NCBI GenBank assembly: GCA_002698665.1
Contig: NZZP01000003.1
Coordinates: forward strand, 1-38,467
DNA length: 38,467 nucleotides
Source of the DNA: Gammaproteobacteria bacterium
Lineage (GTDB): Bacteria; Pseudomonadota; Gammaproteobacteria; GCA-002705445; GCA-002716945
Reading direction: 5' to 3'
Positions 24,332-32,162 of the stretch are shown here, in pieces (the first letter of the stretch is position 1; each line of letters begins with the position of its first letter). The translations under genes and the position numbers were made by a program. The notes beneath the pieces were generated by a model. That model ran no database searches, was not told the DNA's origin, and saw only the letters and a program-made list of their open reading frames with translations.

Positions 24332-24348
24332 TTTAGAATCATTCTAAT
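24332..24348. promoter_or_regulatory. Irr (ICE)-type operator upstream of rubrerythrin
   Basis: The sequence TTTAGAATCATTCTAAT matches TTTAGAA-N3-TTCTAAA at 13 of 14 defined positions. It contains a perfect 7-1-7 palindrome, TTAGAAT-C-ATTCTAA. That geometry also fits PerR boxes (TTATAAT-N-ATTATAA) with one change per half. It sits at about -42 to the predicted rubrerythrin start. The Irr-like gene 2.4 kb away is the obvious candidate binder (inference). Confidence 0.7.
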
Positions 24349-24362
24349 TTCATATATAATGT

Positions 24363-24392
24363 TTGTCAATACTAATGTGTTAAACTTATAAA
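24363..24392 (+). promoter_or_regulatory. Candidate sigma-70 promoter of pyrD
   Basis: TTGTCA (24363-24368) and TATAAA (24387-24392), each five of six to consensus, are separated by 18 bp. Predicted transcription would begin near 24399, at the edge of the Fur-type palindrome, about 26 nt before the pyrD ATG. Called by eye. Confidence 0.5.
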
Positions 24393-24398
24393 TATAAC

Positions 24399-24411
24399 AA
24401 TGATTATCATT
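24399..24411. promoter_or_regulatory. Fur-type operator at the pyrD start site
   Basis: AATGATTATCATT is a perfect 6-1-6 palindrome. Read on the minus strand it is identical to the central 13 bases of the classical Fur box GATAATGATAATCATTATC, with 15 of 19 matches over the whole box. It lies at +1 of the predicted pyrD promoter, where Fur binding would block transcription. A long-range effect on divergent rubrerythrin is also possible. Confidence 0.65.
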
Positions 24412-24424
24412 CTTAATAGCAGCT

Positions 24425-25453
24425 ATGAACTTATCTAAAAATGTATTTGAAATATACAAAAAGATAATATTTTTATTACCACCTGAAACAGCTCATGTAA
24501 TTAGCTTAAATTTAGCTGAAATAGTATTTAAACTATGGCGCAAAAATCAAAGAAAAGAAAATGAGGTCATGCGATCAAAAAAATTTATGGGTATTGAATT
24601 TCCAAATCAATTGGGTTTAGCAGCTGGGTTTGATAAAAACGGAGATTATATAAATTTCATCAGCAACATAGGTCTCGGTTTTATTGAAATAGGCACAGTG
24701 ACGCCTAAACCACAATATGGAAATCCTAAGCCTAGGATTTTTAGATTAATTCAAGATGAAGCAATAATAAATAGTTTAGGTTTTAATAATAAAGGGGTTA
24801 AATATCTTAAAAAAAAATTATCTAAAGTAGAACGAAATCAACCCATCGGTATTAATATAGGAAAAAATAGTACTACGCCTATAATTGATGCTCATAATGA
24901 CTATAAATATTGTATGGATGAAATTTATCATTTAGCTGATTACATCACACTAAATATATCATCACCTAACACTAAGGATCTAAGACAATTACAAGCTGAA
25001 TCATATTTTGATAATTTTTTATATAATATTAAAAACCATCATCAGAAACTCGTCAGTAAATTTAAAAAAAATATTCCATTAATTGTTAAAATATCTCCGG
25101 ATATAGAGGATAATGACTTACAATCTTTATGCAAATTATTGATACGATATGAAGTTGAAGGAATCATTGCAACAAACACGACAATTTCAAAACCTAAAAA
25201 TCTTATCAGCAAGGCTAAACTTCAAAGTGGAGGACTTAGCGGAAAACCCCTACTTGAAAAATCTAATAATCTCATTAAAAAAGTAAAAAATTTAGTTGAT
25301 GATAATATTACTATAATCGGAGCAGGTGGAGTTACCTCTTCAATATCAGCAAATACTAAATTAGAATCTGGCGCAGATTTACTCCAGTTGTATACCGGGT
25401 TAGTTTTTCATGGGACAGACTTAATAAAGGAAATAACTAGAAGTTTTAGATAA
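24425..25453 (+). CDS. pyrD: Dihydroorotate dehydrogenase (quinone), class 2
   Basis: PyrD oxidises dihydroorotate to orotate in pyrimidine synthesis and passes electrons to quinone at the inner membrane. The 342-aa protein has the class 2 N-terminal membrane-binding helices (FEIYKKIIFLLPPETAHVISLNL). The FMN barrel follows, with FPNQLGLAAGFDKNGD, GFIEIGTVTPKPQYGNPKPRIFRL and NSLGFNNKG. The catalytic Ser region reads YITLNISSPNTKDLR, and the C-terminal phosphate site includes IIGAGGV. No clear Shine-Dalgarno sequence precedes the ATG. It is divergent from rubrerythrin, with Irr- and Fur-type palindromes between. Its stop abuts the stop of the convergent 96-aa gene with no gap. Confidence 0.96.
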   Translation: MNLSKNVFEIYKKIIFLLPPETAHVISLNLAEIVFKLWRKNQRKENEVMRSKKFMGIEFPNQLGLAAGFDKNGDYINFISNIGLGFIEIGTVTPKPQYGNPKPRIFRLIQDEAIINSLGFNNKGVKYLKKKLSKVERNQPIGINIGKNSTTPIIDAHNDYKYCMDEIYHLADYITLNISSPNTKDLRQLQAESYFDNFLYNIKNHHQKLVSKFKKNIPLIVKISPDIEDNDLQSLCKLLIRYEVEGIIATNTTISKPKNLISKAKLQSGGLSGKPLLEKSNNLIKKVKNLVDDNITIIGAGGVTSSISANTKLESGADLLQLYTGLVFHGTDLIKEITRSFR

Positions 25454-25744
25454 TTACTTTGGTTCCCATTTACCAAAAGCCTCTTGGCTTTCAGCCGTAT
25501 TCTTATTTGATGTATCGTTCACAGCTTTAGTTTGCTGATCATATACATATCTAATAAAGTCAATCAATTGATCAAGGATTTCTTTTTGTGCATCTTTAGG
25601 TATTCCAGAAGTAGCAACAATTGACCCTACCACGGCAGATAGATATTGAGCGGCTAATACCGGATCTTCATTAGCCTTATCATAATCTACAAGTACTTTT
25701 TGTAGGCCCTTTATTAATTCTGGTTTTAAAACAATTTCTGCCAT
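25454..25744 (-). CDS. Conserved-looking 96-aa protein of unknown function
   Basis: I do not recognise this family. The protein is soluble and mostly helical by composition, has no cysteine and no signal peptide, and ends in a polar tail (NDTSNKNTAESQEAFGKWEPK). The central part, LAAQYLSAVVGSIVATSGIP, is mildly hydrophobic and could be an amphipathic helix pair. It is convergent with pyrD, stop to stop with no gap, and divergent from the MBL-fold gene across 51 bp. A TATTAT hexamer lies 5 nt before its ATG. Codon use looks like its neighbours and the long antisense strand is not open, so it is probably a real gene. Confidence 0.65.
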   Translation of the reverse strand: MAEIVLKPELIKGLQKVLVDYDKANEDPVLAAQYLSAVVGSIVATSGIPKDAQKEILDQLIDFIRYVYDQQTKAVNDTSNKNTAESQEAFGKWEPK

Positions 25745-25781
25745 AATGTATAATAATCTTAATTATTCGACTAAGTTATTA

Positions 25782-25787
25782 TATAAT
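25782..25787 (+). promoter_or_regulatory. Candidate -10 element of the MBL-fold hydrolase gene
   Basis: A perfect TATAAT ends 8 nt before the ATG at 25796, in a 51-bp gap shared with the divergent 96-aa gene. No convincing -35 hexamer is seen and there is no Shine-Dalgarno sequence, again suggesting a leaderless or nearly leaderless mRNA. Confidence 0.35.
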
Positions 25788-25795
25788 TATCTATT

Positions 25796-26494
25796 ATGCA
25801 ACAAATAAAAGATACATATAAAATTAAATCTTTTGATGTAGGTCCTATGCAGAATCTTATCTATTTAATAATAGACACTGAAACAAAGTATTCTGCTATA
25901 GTCGATCCTGCCTGGAATCTGACAGAAGTAACAAAATATATTAATGAACATGGACTAATCCTGAAAAAGATTTTACTTACACATAGCCATAATGATCATG
26001 TAAATGCTATAGATGAAATTTTGAAAAGCATAGATGTCCAAATTCATATAAATCAGAAAGAATCACAATTTTGGGGGAAAAAATATGATGTATTCTCCTT
26101 AAATTATGGAGGTGATATTATTTCACTAGGTAATACAGAAATTAAATCTTTGCATACCCCTGGGCATACACCAGGGTCAACTTGTTACTATGTGGGCAAC
26201 AAACTCATAGCTGGGGACACTTTGTTTGTTTTCGGGTGTGGCAGATGTGATCTTCATGGTGGGAATCCTGAGGAAATGTATCATACTCTAAAAGATATTA
26301 AGAATAATCTCAATAACGATACTATAATACTTCCAGGACATGATTATTCAGTAAAAAAGACATGTACCATGCATGAGCAGATTACTGGCAATCCTTTTAT
26401 GCATTTTGAAAATAAAAAAGATTTTATAAATTATAGAATGGTTACACATGATAGAATTCGTCAATCACCCTATGATGCAATTATTAAACCTTAG
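25796..26494 (+). CDS. MBL-fold metallo-hydrolase, glyoxalase II-like
   Basis: A 232-aa metallo-beta-lactamase-fold hydrolase with all metal-ligand motifs: LLTHSHNDHVNA, HTPGHTPGSTCYYV, LIAGDTLFVFGCGRCD and ILPGHDYS. This is the GloB/ETHE1-like group, which includes hydroxyacylglutathione hydrolase and persulfide dioxygenase. HSHNDH fits the HxHxDH site with two metals, which favours a glyoxalase II-type hydrolase over a mononuclear iron dioxygenase, but the substrate cannot be settled by eye. The C-terminus (NPFMHFENKKDFINYRM) differs from standard GloB. Its stop overlaps the tail of convergent lptE by 4 nt. Confidence 0.85.
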   Translation: MQQIKDTYKIKSFDVGPMQNLIYLIIDTETKYSAIVDPAWNLTEVTKYINEHGLILKKILLTHSHNDHVNAIDEILKSIDVQIHINQKESQFWGKKYDVFSLNYGGDIISLGNTEIKSLHTPGHTPGSTCYYVGNKLIAGDTLFVFGCGRCDLHGGNPEEMYHTLKDIKNNLNNDTIILPGHDYSVKKTCTMHEQITGNPFMHFENKKDFINYRMVTHDRIRQSPYDAIIKP

Positions 26495-26988
26495 TCACTC
26501 ATTCTACCAAACGCTTTTAATTTATTGAAAATCATAGATGCTGCAGCTGAGACCATTTCATTTTTGATTGAATCTTCTCGGTCTGAATTTCCCATGACAT
26601 TGTTCTCACTGAACGAATAATCCCTATATAAAGTAATGCGATCTGATGAAGATTTTTTGTTTGGAGGATTTAATTCATACCTTACATCATAAATTAATTC
26701 ATATTCATTAACCCTTCCGGTAGTGCTAATAGTAAGTTGCCTTCTGTTGAAAGATTCATTTAAAATAACGATTCTAAATAATGACATATCATTATTTTGG
26801 GTAATTTTAATATTTGAATTTTCTAAGCTACGACTGAGCGTATTAACAATATTACTATAATTATCCGAGACAATAGATACCTCTTTTATTGATGAGGGAA
26901 TATCTATAGTTCCTCTCATGGTATAGCCACATGAGGACAACAAAATTAATAATATTAAAAGTAAACTATTTTTCATTTTGTATAACAT
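26491..26988 (-). CDS. lptE: LPS-assembly lipoprotein LptE
   Basis: LptE plugs the LptD barrel and helps place lipopolysaccharide in the outer membrane. The 165-aa precursor has a lipoprotein signal with lipobox LLSSC; Cys20 would be lipidated if the first ATG is used. CGYTMRGTIDIP follows, matching the family's CGFxLRG start. Then come VSIVSDN, RSLENSNIKIT and RVNEYELIYDVRYEL. ATG 26976 is an equally good start for a standard lipoprotein signal. It overlaps leuS by 23 nt (11 if the later ATG is used), the usual gammaproteobacterial pair. Confidence 0.9.
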   Translation of the reverse strand: MLYKMKNSLLLILLILLSSCGYTMRGTIDIPSSIKEVSIVSDNYSNIVNTLSRSLENSNIKITQNNDMSLFRIVILNESFNRRQLTISTTGRVNEYELIYDVRYELNPPNKKSSSDRITLYRDYSFSENNVMGNSDREDSIKNEMVSAAASMIFNKLKAFGRMSD

Positions 26989-29404
26989 AATTTATCAAAC
27001 GATCTTTAACATAGATAACATTGATAATTTCACAGCCATCTATATATTTACGAATATTACTGTTAGATTCTACCATACTTTTTATTTCGTCTTCACTTTG
27101 ATTGCTTTCAATTGAAATTTTTCCACGTAATTTTCCATTAACTTGAACCACTATTTCTTTACGACTTTCATTAATTATCTCTTCGTCCACTTCAGGCCAA
27201 CTAACATCCATAAGATTTGTTTTAAATCCCAGTTGAAACCATAATTCTTGAGTAATGTGGGGCGTGATAGGAGACAGCATTTTGACAATAGTAGTAATCC
27301 CAGATAAAAGTAATTCTCTATTTATATTATTGCTTTGACTATATTTTGATAAATCATTAAAAAATTCCATTATTGACGCAATAGCAGTATTGAAATTATT
27401 TCTTTTAAAAATATCATTCGATACCTTTTTTATAGTCATATGGAGTTTAATATTAATGCTATTTGAATCAGAGCTATCGTTTGTTACAACTTCTTTCATA
27501 TTGATAATCTTATGGGTCAAAATCCATAATCTTTTCAGAAACTTATAGGATCCTTCAATTGCCTGATCTGACCATTCTAAATTTTGTTCAGGTGGCGCAG
27601 AAAACATTATAAATAATCTAATAGTATCCGCGCCATACTTTTTAACAATATCATCAGGGTCTATTGTATTACCCTTTGATTTAGACATTTTGTGTCCATC
27701 TTTTAATACCATTCCTTGAGATAAAAGAGATGAAAATGGCTCATCTGAATCTATAATACCTTCATCTCTAAATAATTTATGAAAAAAACGAGCATATAAT
27801 AAATGTAATATCGCATGTTCAATGCCACCTATGTACTGGTCAACGGGTAACCAATGATTTTTGTTATGATTGAATATTTCTTTTTTTGAATCTGATGATA
27901 AGAATCTTAGATAGTACCAAGAAGATTCAAAAAAAGTATCAAAGGTATCTGTTTCTCTAATGGCATCTTTTCCTGTATATGGACATTTTATATATTTCCA
28001 AGTCGGATGATTATCTAATGGGTTTCCATCTAGATTAAAATCTATATCTTCTGGTAGCTTGACAGGCAGATCTTCATCCGGAACTGGATATACAGACCCG
28101 TCATTATGATAAAAAACCGGTATCGGACACCCCCAATATCGCTGTCTGGATATACCCCAATCTCTCAATCTATAATTTATTTTTTGCATACCTAAATTTT
28201 GTTTTTTTAGACTTTCTAATATTGCATTTGTTGCAGTTGTATAATCCATGTTGTCATATTCACCAGAATTAATAAGAATACCTTTTTCAGTAAATGCATC
28301 ATCTGTATCAGATTTGATTACTTTTTTAGTTGGTAAATTATATTTTTTAGCAAATTCATTATCTCTTGTATCATGTGCTGGAACTGACATTACTGATCCA
28401 GTTCCATAATCTGATAGAACATAATTAGCTACCCAAACAGGAATTTCTTTTTTTGTAATTGGATTTATAACTCTAATGCCTGTATCAACTCCTTCTTTGG
28501 TAATTGTACTTAAAGTCTCCTCTGATATTTTCAATGAATTACATTTTTCTATAAATTTGACAACATTATCAGATAAATTGTTAGTATTTTTTACAATCTC
28601 ATGGCTAGGAGAGACTGCAAGAAAAGTCACACCACAAATTGTATCTAATCTAGTTGTATAAGTCTCTATGAAATATTTTGAATCTGAACTACTAGATATT
28701 GGAAATTTCACAAGAGCTCCTTGAGATTTCCCTATCCAATTCTTTTGCATCATTTTTACCGATGACGGCCAATCGCTAAGTTGATTAATATCATCTAGTA
28801 AACTTTCAGCATAATCTGTAATTTTTAGGAACCATTGAGCTATCTCTCTTCTCTCAATGTTTGCGCCAGAGCGCCAGCCCTTGCCATCTATAACTTGTTC
28901 ATTAGCCAAAACTGTTTTATCTACAGGATCCCAATTCACCTCAGATAACTTTTTATAGACAAGTTTCTTTTTAAGTAGTTTTAAAAAAAACCATTGTTCC
29001 CATTTATAATAGTCCGGATCTGAAGTTGATATTTCTTTACTCCAATCATAGGCATAGCCCAATCTCTTCAATTGAGACTTCATGTGAATGATGTTATTTC
29101 TGGTCCATTCTGATGGGTGTATATCATTAGCAATAGCAGCATTTTCTGCAGGTAGCCCAAAAGAGTCCCATCCCATTGGCTGGAAAACATTCTTCCCAAG
29201 CATACGGTTTGATCTTGCTATAACATCCCCAATCGTATAATTCCTGACATGCCCAATGTGTAATTTTCCACTTGGATAAGGAAACATTGACAAGCAATAA
29301 AATTTTTCTGAGGGATTATCTAGTTTACAGACAAACGAATTATTATCATCCCAATATTTTTGAATATTGGCCTCTATATTGTTTGGATTATATTCTTTAT
29401 CCAT
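26966..29404 (-). CDS. leuS: Leucyl-tRNA synthetase
   Basis: A class I aminoacyl-tRNA synthetase of 812 aa. The HIGH motif appears in FPYPSGKLHIGHVRNY and the KMSKS loop in GHKMSKSKGNTIDPDD. The leucine-specific editing domain is inserted with TYTTRLDTICGVTFLAVSP and ends near GTGSVMSVPAHDTRD. QPMGWDSFGLPAENAA and the catalytic ETDTFDTFFESSWYYLR are also present. It is somewhat shorter than E. coli LeuS (860 aa) but no functional domain is missing. It overlaps lnt by 8 nt and lptE by 23 nt. Confidence 0.97.
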   Translation of the reverse strand: MDKEYNPNNIEANIQKYWDDNNSFVCKLDNPSEKFYCLSMFPYPSGKLHIGHVRNYTIGDVIARSNRMLGKNVFQPMGWDSFGLPAENAAIANDIHPSEWTRNNIIHMKSQLKRLGYAYDWSKEISTSDPDYYKWEQWFFLKLLKKKLVYKKLSEVNWDPVDKTVLANEQVIDGKGWRSGANIERREIAQWFLKITDYAESLLDDINQLSDWPSSVKMMQKNWIGKSQGALVKFPISSSSDSKYFIETYTTRLDTICGVTFLAVSPSHEIVKNTNNLSDNVVKFIEKCNSLKISEETLSTITKEGVDTGIRVINPITKKEIPVWVANYVLSDYGTGSVMSVPAHDTRDNEFAKKYNLPTKKVIKSDTDDAFTEKGILINSGEYDNMDYTTATNAILESLKKQNLGMQKINYRLRDWGISRQRYWGCPIPVFYHNDGSVYPVPDEDLPVKLPEDIDFNLDGNPLDNHPTWKYIKCPYTGKDAIRETDTFDTFFESSWYYLRFLSSDSKKEIFNHNKNHWLPVDQYIGGIEHAILHLLYARFFHKLFRDEGIIDSDEPFSSLLSQGMVLKDGHKMSKSKGNTIDPDDIVKKYGADTIRLFIMFSAPPEQNLEWSDQAIEGSYKFLKRLWILTHKIINMKEVVTNDSSDSNSINIKLHMTIKKVSNDIFKRNNFNTAIASIMEFFNDLSKYSQSNNINRELLLSGITTIVKMLSPITPHITQELWFQLGFKTNLMDVSWPEVDEEIINESRKEIVVQVNGKLRGKISIESNQSEDEIKSMVESNSNIRKYIDGCEIINVIYVKDRLINYVIQNEK

Positions 29405-30872
29405 GTCTTCTTAAATAAAACGTATGTAACAGTATTAATGAGAATAGTAACATCAAAACTGGATAATCTCCAAAATACATATAAAATGTATTTCCCTTAA
29501 CAGGTTTTATTGATGTATGAATATATCCTTCAGTATTAAAAGCTAAGCTATCAATAATCTTCCCATTACTGTTAATAATAGCAGTAATACCTGTATTGGC
29601 TGACCTTATGATAGGATAACCAGTCTCTAAAGCCCTAGATTGAGCTATCTGTAAATGTTGGTAAGGTGCTAAGGAATCTCCAAACCATCCATCATTGCTT
29701 ACATTAACAATAAATCCATATTTATTATAATCAAGTTTAAGTAAATTTGGGTAAGCAGCTTCATAACATATAATAGGATAAATATTTATATCAAGTAATT
29801 TAATGTCACTCTGATTTGGACTGCCATGACTGAGATTGGACATCGGTATATTCAGAACATCAGAAATAGGCTTAAAAATGTTACTGAACGGGGTATATTC
29901 TCCAAATGGCACAAGCTGTCTTTTATCGTAGTATTGTTCAAAGTCATTTATTAAAACCATACTATTATAAATTTTTCCGTCTGAGTCTTGCCTGAAAATA
30001 CCTGATAGTATTTCAACATTATATTTACTAATAATTTTTCTATAAAAATCTTTATCATAATTATAAATAATGGGTATAGCAGTCTCAGGAAATATTATTA
30101 GTTCCTCATCGGTTTTATTAGATAATAATTGTCGATATTTTTGTTTTATTATATCTATTTTTTCATTGTCGTATTTTAGACTGATATCAATATTAGGCTG
30201 TATTACACCTATCCTGATTAATTTATTGGAAACAATCACATTATTTAAGTTCAGGAATAAAGAAAGAAATAAGAATAAACATATAAGCGAAACATGTATA
30301 TACAAATATCTAGGTCTTACAAAAAGAAATGAAAAAATAATGGAAATATAAATAATAATAAAGCTAACAAACTTTGTCCCATAAAGTGGATATAGGTAAT
30401 CAAAAAAGGTGTTGATTTGGCTTGTTCCAACCAAAAGCCAAGGAAAACCTCCAAAGATATTAGATCTTATAAATTCAAGAACTACCCATATGGTAGGCAA
30501 CATAATTGGGAAAAGAGGATAATTTATTTTAGAGTCCTTATTAAGGAAATAGCCAATTGGAATAAACAATAATGATATTAATAATACAAATAATATAGTT
30601 AAAGAAAATGATATTATAATGTCTTGTATCGCATAATTATAAATACTGTTATATATCCAAGACACTCCACTACCAAAGACCGATATACCAAAAATATAAG
30701 CCAACAATATATTATTTTTTCGGTGTCCTTTTAATAAAATTATATGGAATATAATTAATGATAAAAACATTCCAAATTTAAAGTCTATTGGAGAGAATGA
30801 GCTAGTGTAAAGTACTCCACAAGAAACTGTTAGAGCATATATAATAATTTTATTTGAGAATGATGAAAACAA
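29397..30872 (-). CDS. lnt: Apolipoprotein N-acyltransferase
   Basis: Lnt adds the third acyl chain to lipoproteins in the inner membrane. The 491-aa protein has about six N-terminal membrane helices, with the family stretch FGGFPWLLVGTSQ near 140, then a periplasmic nitrilase-like domain. The triad is visible: Glu in IIFPETAIPI, Lys in DKRQLVPFGEYTPF, and Cys in YPIICYEAAYP; SNDGWFGDSLAPYQHLQIAQSRALE is also conserved. A last membrane helix closes the protein. It follows corC by 5 nt and overlaps leuS by 8 nt. Confidence 0.95.
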   Translation of the reverse strand: MFSSFSNKIIIYALTVSCGVLYTSSFSPIDFKFGMFLSLIIFHIILLKGHRKNNILLAYIFGISVFGSGVSWIYNSIYNYAIQDIIISFSLTILFVLLISLLFIPIGYFLNKDSKINYPLFPIMLPTIWVVLEFIRSNIFGGFPWLLVGTSQINTFFDYLYPLYGTKFVSFIIIYISIIFSFLFVRPRYLYIHVSLICLFLFLSLFLNLNNVIVSNKLIRIGVIQPNIDISLKYDNEKIDIIKQKYRQLLSNKTDEELIIFPETAIPIIYNYDKDFYRKIISKYNVEILSGIFRQDSDGKIYNSMVLINDFEQYYDKRQLVPFGEYTPFSNIFKPISDVLNIPMSNLSHGSPNQSDIKLLDINIYPIICYEAAYPNLLKLDYNKYGFIVNVSNDGWFGDSLAPYQHLQIAQSRALETGYPIIRSANTGITAIINSNGKIIDSLAFNTEGYIHTSIKPVKGNTFYMYFGDYPVLMLLFSLILLHTFYLRRHG

Positions 30873-30877
30873 ATTTT

Positions 30878-31702
30878 TTATTGTAATTTTTTTATCAACT
30901 TGATTCTCTTAATAGTACGGGAATCTGCTGACAAAATTTTAAAAGATAATTTTTCAATAACTATAGTCTCGCCTTTTTTTGGAACTCTTTCAAATTTATT
31001 GACAAGATAACCTCCTATAGTTTCTATATCATCATCTAGAAAATTTGTTAAAAAATAAGAATTAAATTCTTCAATCTCAGTTAGTGCATCAACTATATAC
31101 TCTCTATCGCTCTGAGCTATTATGCGTGATTCCGTTTTTTTATCATGTTCATCATCTATTTCTCCAACAATTTCTTCTATTACATCTTCTATTGTTACTA
31201 AACCCGATACACCGCCATGTTCATCAATAACTATAGCAAGATGATTTTTACTTGATTTAAATTCATTAAGCAGAATATTAAGTCTTTTGCTTTCTGGGAT
31301 GAAGACCGCAGGACGTAGCAACTCATGAAGATCAACATCGTCATTTCCTTCCTCCATTAAATGTTTGAGTAAATCTTTTGCCATAAGCACACCTATGATC
31401 TCATCACGATTATCATCAATAACCGGAAATCGGGAATGTCCTGAATTGGTAACTTTCTTCGTAATATCCTCAATTTGATCAGATATATCTACAACAGTCA
31501 TATGGGGCCTAGGTATCATTATATCTCGTACCTGAACTTCAGATACTTTAAATACTCCTTGAATCATCCTTAATGATTCATTATCAAGAAGACCATCTAG
31601 TACTGCATTTTCCAAAATTTTAACTAAATCTGTTTTTGCTTTTGGTGAATCTTTAAGGATATCAAGTATCTTGTCTATCCATTTCTTTTTATTAGTTTGC
31701 AT
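30878..31702 (-). CDS. corC: CorC/YbeX CBS-domain protein
   Basis: A 274-aa cytoplasmic protein with two CBS domains (about residues 58-180) and a C-terminal CorC_HlyC domain. Visible landmarks are VRDIMIPRPHMTVV, SGHSRFPVIDDNRDEIIGVLMAKDLL, HLAIVIDEHGGVSGLVTIEDVIEEIVGEI, and TIGGYLVNKFERVPKKGETI. CorC/YbeX is linked to Mg2+/Co2+ export and to ribosome metabolism; the exact role is not settled. It overlaps ybeY by 11 nt, in the standard miaB-phoH-ybeY-corC-lnt order. Confidence 0.95.
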   Translation of the reverse strand: MQTNKKKWIDKILDILKDSPKAKTDLVKILENAVLDGLLDNESLRMIQGVFKVSEVQVRDIMIPRPHMTVVDISDQIEDITKKVTNSGHSRFPVIDDNRDEIIGVLMAKDLLKHLMEEGNDDVDLHELLRPAVFIPESKRLNILLNEFKSSKNHLAIVIDEHGGVSGLVTIEDVIEEIVGEIDDEHDKKTESRIIAQSDREYIVDALTEIEEFNSYFLTNFLDDDIETIGGYLVNKFERVPKKGETIVIEKLSFKILSADSRTIKRIKLIKKLQ

Positions 31703-32162
31703 AATATGGGTCTGAAAATCCTAAGGTATACATTAATTCTTTTTCTTTTTTTTCCATTATTATTTGTTTTTGTTTAGATTTATGAGTGAATCCTTGTAGA
31801 TGTAACATAGAATGTATAATCATATGAGCCCATCTATTTTTCTTCTTTAGACCATAGAATCTTGATTCTTCATCTACTATATCTGGACAAATAACAATAT
31901 CACCCAAGATAAATTCACCAGTAGATATATTTTCATTACAAGGAAAAGATAAAACATTACAACTCTTGTTTTTATTGAAATATTTTTTATTTAATAATCG
32001 AATCTCACTCTTACTTGCTAATTTTATTGTAACAAAACAATCTTTGCTATTATTCAAAGCTATAGATGCCCATTTGTTTATCAGATAATCTGTCGGGGTA
32101 TATACATCATAAACAGATTTAATAATCTTAATGGATAAATTGCTATTTTTCTCTTTTCTCAT
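31692..32162 (-). CDS. ybeY: Endoribonuclease YbeY
   Basis: YbeY is a single-strand RNase that works in 16S rRNA 3'-end maturation and ribosome quality control. The 156-aa protein has the zinc site HSMLHLQGFTH (family form HGxLHLxGYDH), so all three histidines are kept while Gly, Tyr and Asp differ. KSCNVLSFPCNE and GDIVIC upstream of the site also match. It overlaps phoH by 20 nt and corC by 11 nt. Confidence 0.94.
   Translation of the reverse strand: MRKEKNSNLSIKIIKSVYDVYTPTDYLINKWASIALNNSKDCFVTIKLASKSEIRLLNKKYFNKNKSCNVLSFPCNENISTGEFILGDIVICPDIVDEESRFYGLKKKNRWAHMIIHSMLHLQGFTHKSKQKQIIMEKKEKELMYTLGFSDPYYAN

Noticed and set aside
24332-24348. Reading the rubrerythrin palindrome as a classical PerR box
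   Set aside because: The 7-1-7 layout fits, but each half differs from TTATAAT by one base, whereas the match to the Irr/ICE pattern is 13 of 14. PerR is kept only as an alternative.
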